DNA of 64,000 nt, from the NCBI RefSeq assembly GCF_000741215.1, contig NZ_JGYX01000001.1, forward strand, positions 372,001 to 436,000. The letters run 5' to 3'. The translations under genes and the position numbers were made by a program. Shown in pieces: positions 61,926-64,000 of this stretch; the first letter of the stretch is position 1, and each line of letters starts with the position of its first letter. The notes under the pieces are model-generated. The model was not told the origin of the DNA. It made no database searches and worked only from the letters and a program-made list of their open reading frames with translations. Source of the DNA: Bifidobacterium pullorum subsp. gallinarum (lineage in GTDB: Bacteria > Actinomycetota > Actinomycetes > Actinomycetales > Bifidobacteriaceae).

Positions 61926-62924
61926 ATGCACAATGGTGGAGTGCCTGAAGAAATCGAACGTGAAGAGCGGCTGCACGTCAGCGCCACGGCGGCATGCCGT
62001 CATCTGGCCGCGTGGTGGGAACTGAACGCGCGCGACTTGCCGTGGCGATTCGGCCGTACCACGCCATGGGGCGTGATGGTCTCCGAGGTGATGAGCCAGC
62101 AGACGCAGATGAGCCGTGTGGTGCCGTATTGGGAGTCCTGGATGGCCGTCTGGCCGGACGCGGCGACGCTCGCCGAGGCCTCCACCGCCGAAGTGATCAC
62201 CGCCTGGGGACGGCTTGGCTATCCGCGGCGGGCGTTGCGGTTGCAGGAGTGCGCCCGTGTGGTGGCCGAGGAATACGCCAACGAGCTGCCCCATACATAT
62301 GAGGAGTTGGTGGTGTTGCCCGGCGTGGGCGACTACACGGCCTCCGCCGTGCTGAGCTTCGCCTTCGGCGAGCGCGTTGCAGTTATCGATACGAATATCC
62401 GCCGCGTGCTGAGCAGGGTCTTCCTCGGTGTGGAGTCGCGCGGGGGCGCGGCCTCCCGGACCGAGCGCGAATTAGCCTGGTGCGTGCTGCCTGAGGAGAT
62501 GCCGGAGCGGGATGCTTCGGGTTCGTCGGTGATATGGAACCAGGCGGTTATGGAGTTGGGGGCCACGGTCTGTACGGCCAAGGCGCCGCAGTGCGGCGAC
62601 TGCCCGTTGCGGGGCGAGTGCGCGTTCCTGTCGGCGGGGCTTCCCGGGCTGGGGGAGCGGCGCACCCGGCCGCGCCAACGGTTCCAGGGCACGGACCGTC
62701 AGGTGCGGGGCATTATCCTGAACGCCTTGCGGCAGGCCGCCGCACAGGCGTCGCGTGGTGTGGCGGACGGCCGGCTCGAAACGGGCGCGCCGGGTGCCGT
62801 GCCGAGATCGCAAATCGAACAGTTGTGGCCGGATCATGTGCAGCTGGATGCCTGCATCGCCTCGTTGGACGAGGACGGTCTGCTGGACATGCTGCCCGAC
62901 GGCTCGCTGCGCCTGCCGCAGTGA
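61926..62924 (+). CDS. mutY: A/G-specific adenine glycosylase
   Basis: 332 residues. Removes adenine mispaired with 8-oxoguanine. 'LPWRFGRTTPWGVMVSEVMSQQTQ' has the catalytic Glu, 'VVLPGVGDYTASAVLSFAFGERVAVIDTN' is the helix-hairpin-helix and catalytic Asp, and the [4Fe-4S] loop is 'CTAKAPQCGDCPLRGEC' (C-x6-C-x2-C-x5-C). The C-terminal MutT-like 8-oxoG recognition domain is missing; the last ~80 residues instead look like a small winged helix ('RGIILNALRQAAAQA', 'LDEDGLLDMLPDGSLRLP'). The short form is usual in actinobacteria. It diverges from trmL. Confidence 0.93.
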   Translation: MHNGGVPEEIEREERLHVSATAACRHLAAWWELNARDLPWRFGRTTPWGVMVSEVMSQQTQMSRVVPYWESWMAVWPDAATLAEASTAEVITAWGRLGYPRRALRLQECARVVAEEYANELPHTYEELVVLPGVGDYTASAVLSFAFGERVAVIDTNIRRVLSRVFLGVESRGGAASRTERELAWCVLPEEMPERDASGSSVIWNQAVMELGATVCTAKAPQCGDCPLRGECAFLSAGLPGLGERRTRPRQRFQGTDRQVRGIILNALRQAAAQASRGVADGRLETGAPGAVPRSQIEQLWPDHVQLDACIASLDEDGLLDMLPDGSLRLPQ

Positions 62925-63020
62925 GGGAGGAAACGGCATCGGACGTATCAGTGACGTATCAGTATGGTGTGAAAATGGCGATGACGGGCGGGAACGTCGC
63001 TGTGGTGCGCATGCCCCCTT

Positions 63021-63026
63021 TAGACT
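63021..63026 (+). promoter_or_regulatory. -10 box (TAGACT) of the small membrane protein gene, leaderless
   Basis: TAGACT is followed by 8 nt and ATG 63035, without a ribosome binding site. Confidence 0.45.
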
Positions 63027-63034
63027 AATGTGTT

Positions 63035-63676
63035 ATGGCCACACGTACACCAGCGCGCACCGGTAAGCGGCGCAAACGCAAACTGAGCGAGAAGCAGCGC
63101 CGTATCTATCGGAGGCGTCGTATAGTAGTCGGCGTCGTGCTGGTGCTGGTACTGGCGTTGGCCGGGTTCTGCGTGTACAGCATCGGCCGCGGCGCGTTCG
63201 CTGTGGGGGCATTGGTGGCGGGCCATGACGTGGGCATCACGCGCAAGGCCGTGCCCGATCCCACGCCCAGCACCGGTGTGCGCGATTGCGTGGAGGACAG
63301 CATCTCCCTGGAGTTGTCCACCACGGCCCAGACCGTTCCCGTGGGCGGGTCGATCGATTTCGCCGCCGGCATCGTGTACAGCGGCACGGTCAGCTGTCTG
63401 ATCGATGGGTCGGATGCGAATCGCGTGCTGACGATCACCTCCGGGGATGACCAGGTCTGGCGGTCCGATTCCTGCCCGGTCGAATCCCGCATGCTGATGA
63501 TGGCGCAGGGGGATAAGGACATCCAGACCATGAGATGGAACACGAACCGTTCCGGGTCGGAGTGCGTGGACGACGCCGATCTGCCGAAGGTCGGGGCGGG
63601 CACGTATGTGGCGCAGTTGAGTCTGAAGGATCATCCGGAGGTCGTCAGCCAGCAGGTGCCGTTCGTCGTGCAGTAG
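63035..63676 (+). CDS. Small single-pass membrane protein with extracellular beta-type domain, function unknown
   Basis: 213 residues, not recognised. A strongly basic start ('TGKRRKRKLSEKQRRIYRRR') is followed by one membrane helix ('IVVGVVLVLVLALAGFCVYSI', about 30-50), so the rest is outside. The outer part (about 75-213) has four spaced Cys residues ('VRDCVED', 'VSCLIDG', 'DSCPVES', 'SECVDDA') that could form two disulfides, and an alternating strand pattern ('ISLELSTTAQTVPVGGSIDF', 'GTYVAQLSLKDHPEVV') as in an Ig-like domain. A cell-surface structural or binding role is possible. Confidence 0.75.
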   Translation: MATRTPARTGKRRKRKLSEKQRRIYRRRRIVVGVVLVLVLALAGFCVYSIGRGAFAVGALVAGHDVGITRKAVPDPTPSTGVRDCVEDSISLELSTTAQTVPVGGSIDFAAGIVYSGTVSCLIDGSDANRVLTITSGDDQVWRSDSCPVESRMLMMAQGDKDIQTMRWNTNRSGSECVDDADLPKVGAGTYVAQLSLKDHPEVVSQQVPFVVQ

Positions 63677-63984
63677 GGGAGAAGCCGCGGGCGACGGGCC
63701 AGTGCGCCATGACGCCGTCGGGAAGGGTATGGCGGCGGATCGGTGCCGCGGTGCGTCGCGTCGGTGCGGCGGTGTAGCAGTGTGGGACCGCGCCCGCCTC
63801 AGACGGGACACGCCTGGATTGTCAGGCGTGTCGAGGTGTGGTAGCATAATGCATTTGCGTATATGCATGTCATATGGCGGGCATGCTGACAAGGAAGAAG
63901 CGCCCGCGAACAGGCATATGGCGGCCGTCCAAGCGCTTCTGGGGAATGATACCGAAGAACCAAGCGAGCGATAAGGAACGTCCA
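63677..63984. other. Spacer with terminator hairpin and promoter-like sequence
   Basis: A 10-bp hairpin (GACACGCCTG at 63807-63816, CAGGCGTGTC at 63823-63832) probably ends the upstream gene. A TAGCATAAT stretch at about 63842-63850 looks like a -10 for the gene beginning at the right edge, giving a leader of about 130 nt. Short open frames in the leader (one ends 63974) are not supported by a ribosome binding site. Confidence 0.5.
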
Positions 63985-64000
63985 TTGGCTGCCGAACAAG
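63985..64000 (+). CDS. First codons of a further gene (TTG start)
   Basis: AAGGA at 63973-63977 stands 7 nt before TTG 63985, giving M-A-A-E-Q before the window ends. This is a good start signal, but far too short to name the product. Confidence 0.4.

Overview
The window looks like a high-GC actinobacterial chromosome, most probably a Bifidobacterium. The reasons are the gene content (galT-galK with a DeoR-type regulator, a fused RmlC-RmlD enzyme, DUF4012 and DUF2142 surface-polysaccharide proteins, an orphan lipoyl H-protein with a lipoate ligase) and the many genes whose -10 box sits 6-8 nt before the ATG, the layout of leaderless actinobacterial mRNAs. The species cannot be fixed from the sequence alone.

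Region 1 (1-5220) is an insertion-sequence graveyard. Two IS3-family copies lie head to head in inverted orientation around a heavily frameshifted IS21-family element, followed by a third IS3 remnant. Region 2 (5348-30180) is a cell-envelope/exopolysaccharide locus. It has two secreted DUF5648-repeat proteins (one is a peptidoglycan amidase split by an in-frame amber codon), an LTA-synthase-like phosphoglycerol transferase and an AT-richer glycosyltransferase. It also has dTDP-rhamnose genes rmlB, rmlCD and rmlA, a GT2 transferase, a Wzz/BY-kinase fusion, a membrane protein of unknown function, the priming sugar-1-phosphate transferase, a DUF4012 protein and a DUF2142 membrane protein. The middle is broken by two nested IS256-family elements. 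The inner one sits in the leader of the outer one with a 9-bp target duplication, and the outer one abuts the 3' half of a second rmlCD gene whose 5' half is gone.

Region 3 (30371-51855) is core genome: a DHA2 drug exporter, a G5/lytic-transglycosylase secreted protein, thioredoxin, a DUF4916-hydrolase-NudC operon, an L,D-transpeptidase, GcvH, an App1-like phosphatase, an S9 oligopeptidase, LeuB, a lipoate ligase with permuted domains behind an unusual repeat-rich leader, a Crp-family regulator behind three ~95-bp direct repeats, a bifunctional penicillin-binding protein, an old-yellow-enzyme homologue and a PyrD-like dehydrogenase. Region 4 (52053-55389) is the Leloir module regulator-galT-galK. 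Region 5 (55390-64000) carries a RelB/DinJ-like antitoxin with a PIN toxin, a GT-C/GT2 membrane glycosylation pair, the ACT-protein/UPF0210 pair, trmL, mutY, a small membrane protein and the first codons of another gene.

Functionally, rmlA-rmlB-rmlCD supply dTDP-L-rhamnose. The priming transferase, GT2 and GT-B enzymes build the polymer, and the BY-kinase probably controls its length. The amidase, G5 protein, L,D-transpeptidase and PBP remodel the wall to which such polymers are attached. The observations most worth following are the four-copy inverted motif in the lplA leader, the triple repeat before the Crp gene, the C10 tract before the priming transferase, the nested IS256 insertion with an rmlCD deletion, and the amber-split amidase.
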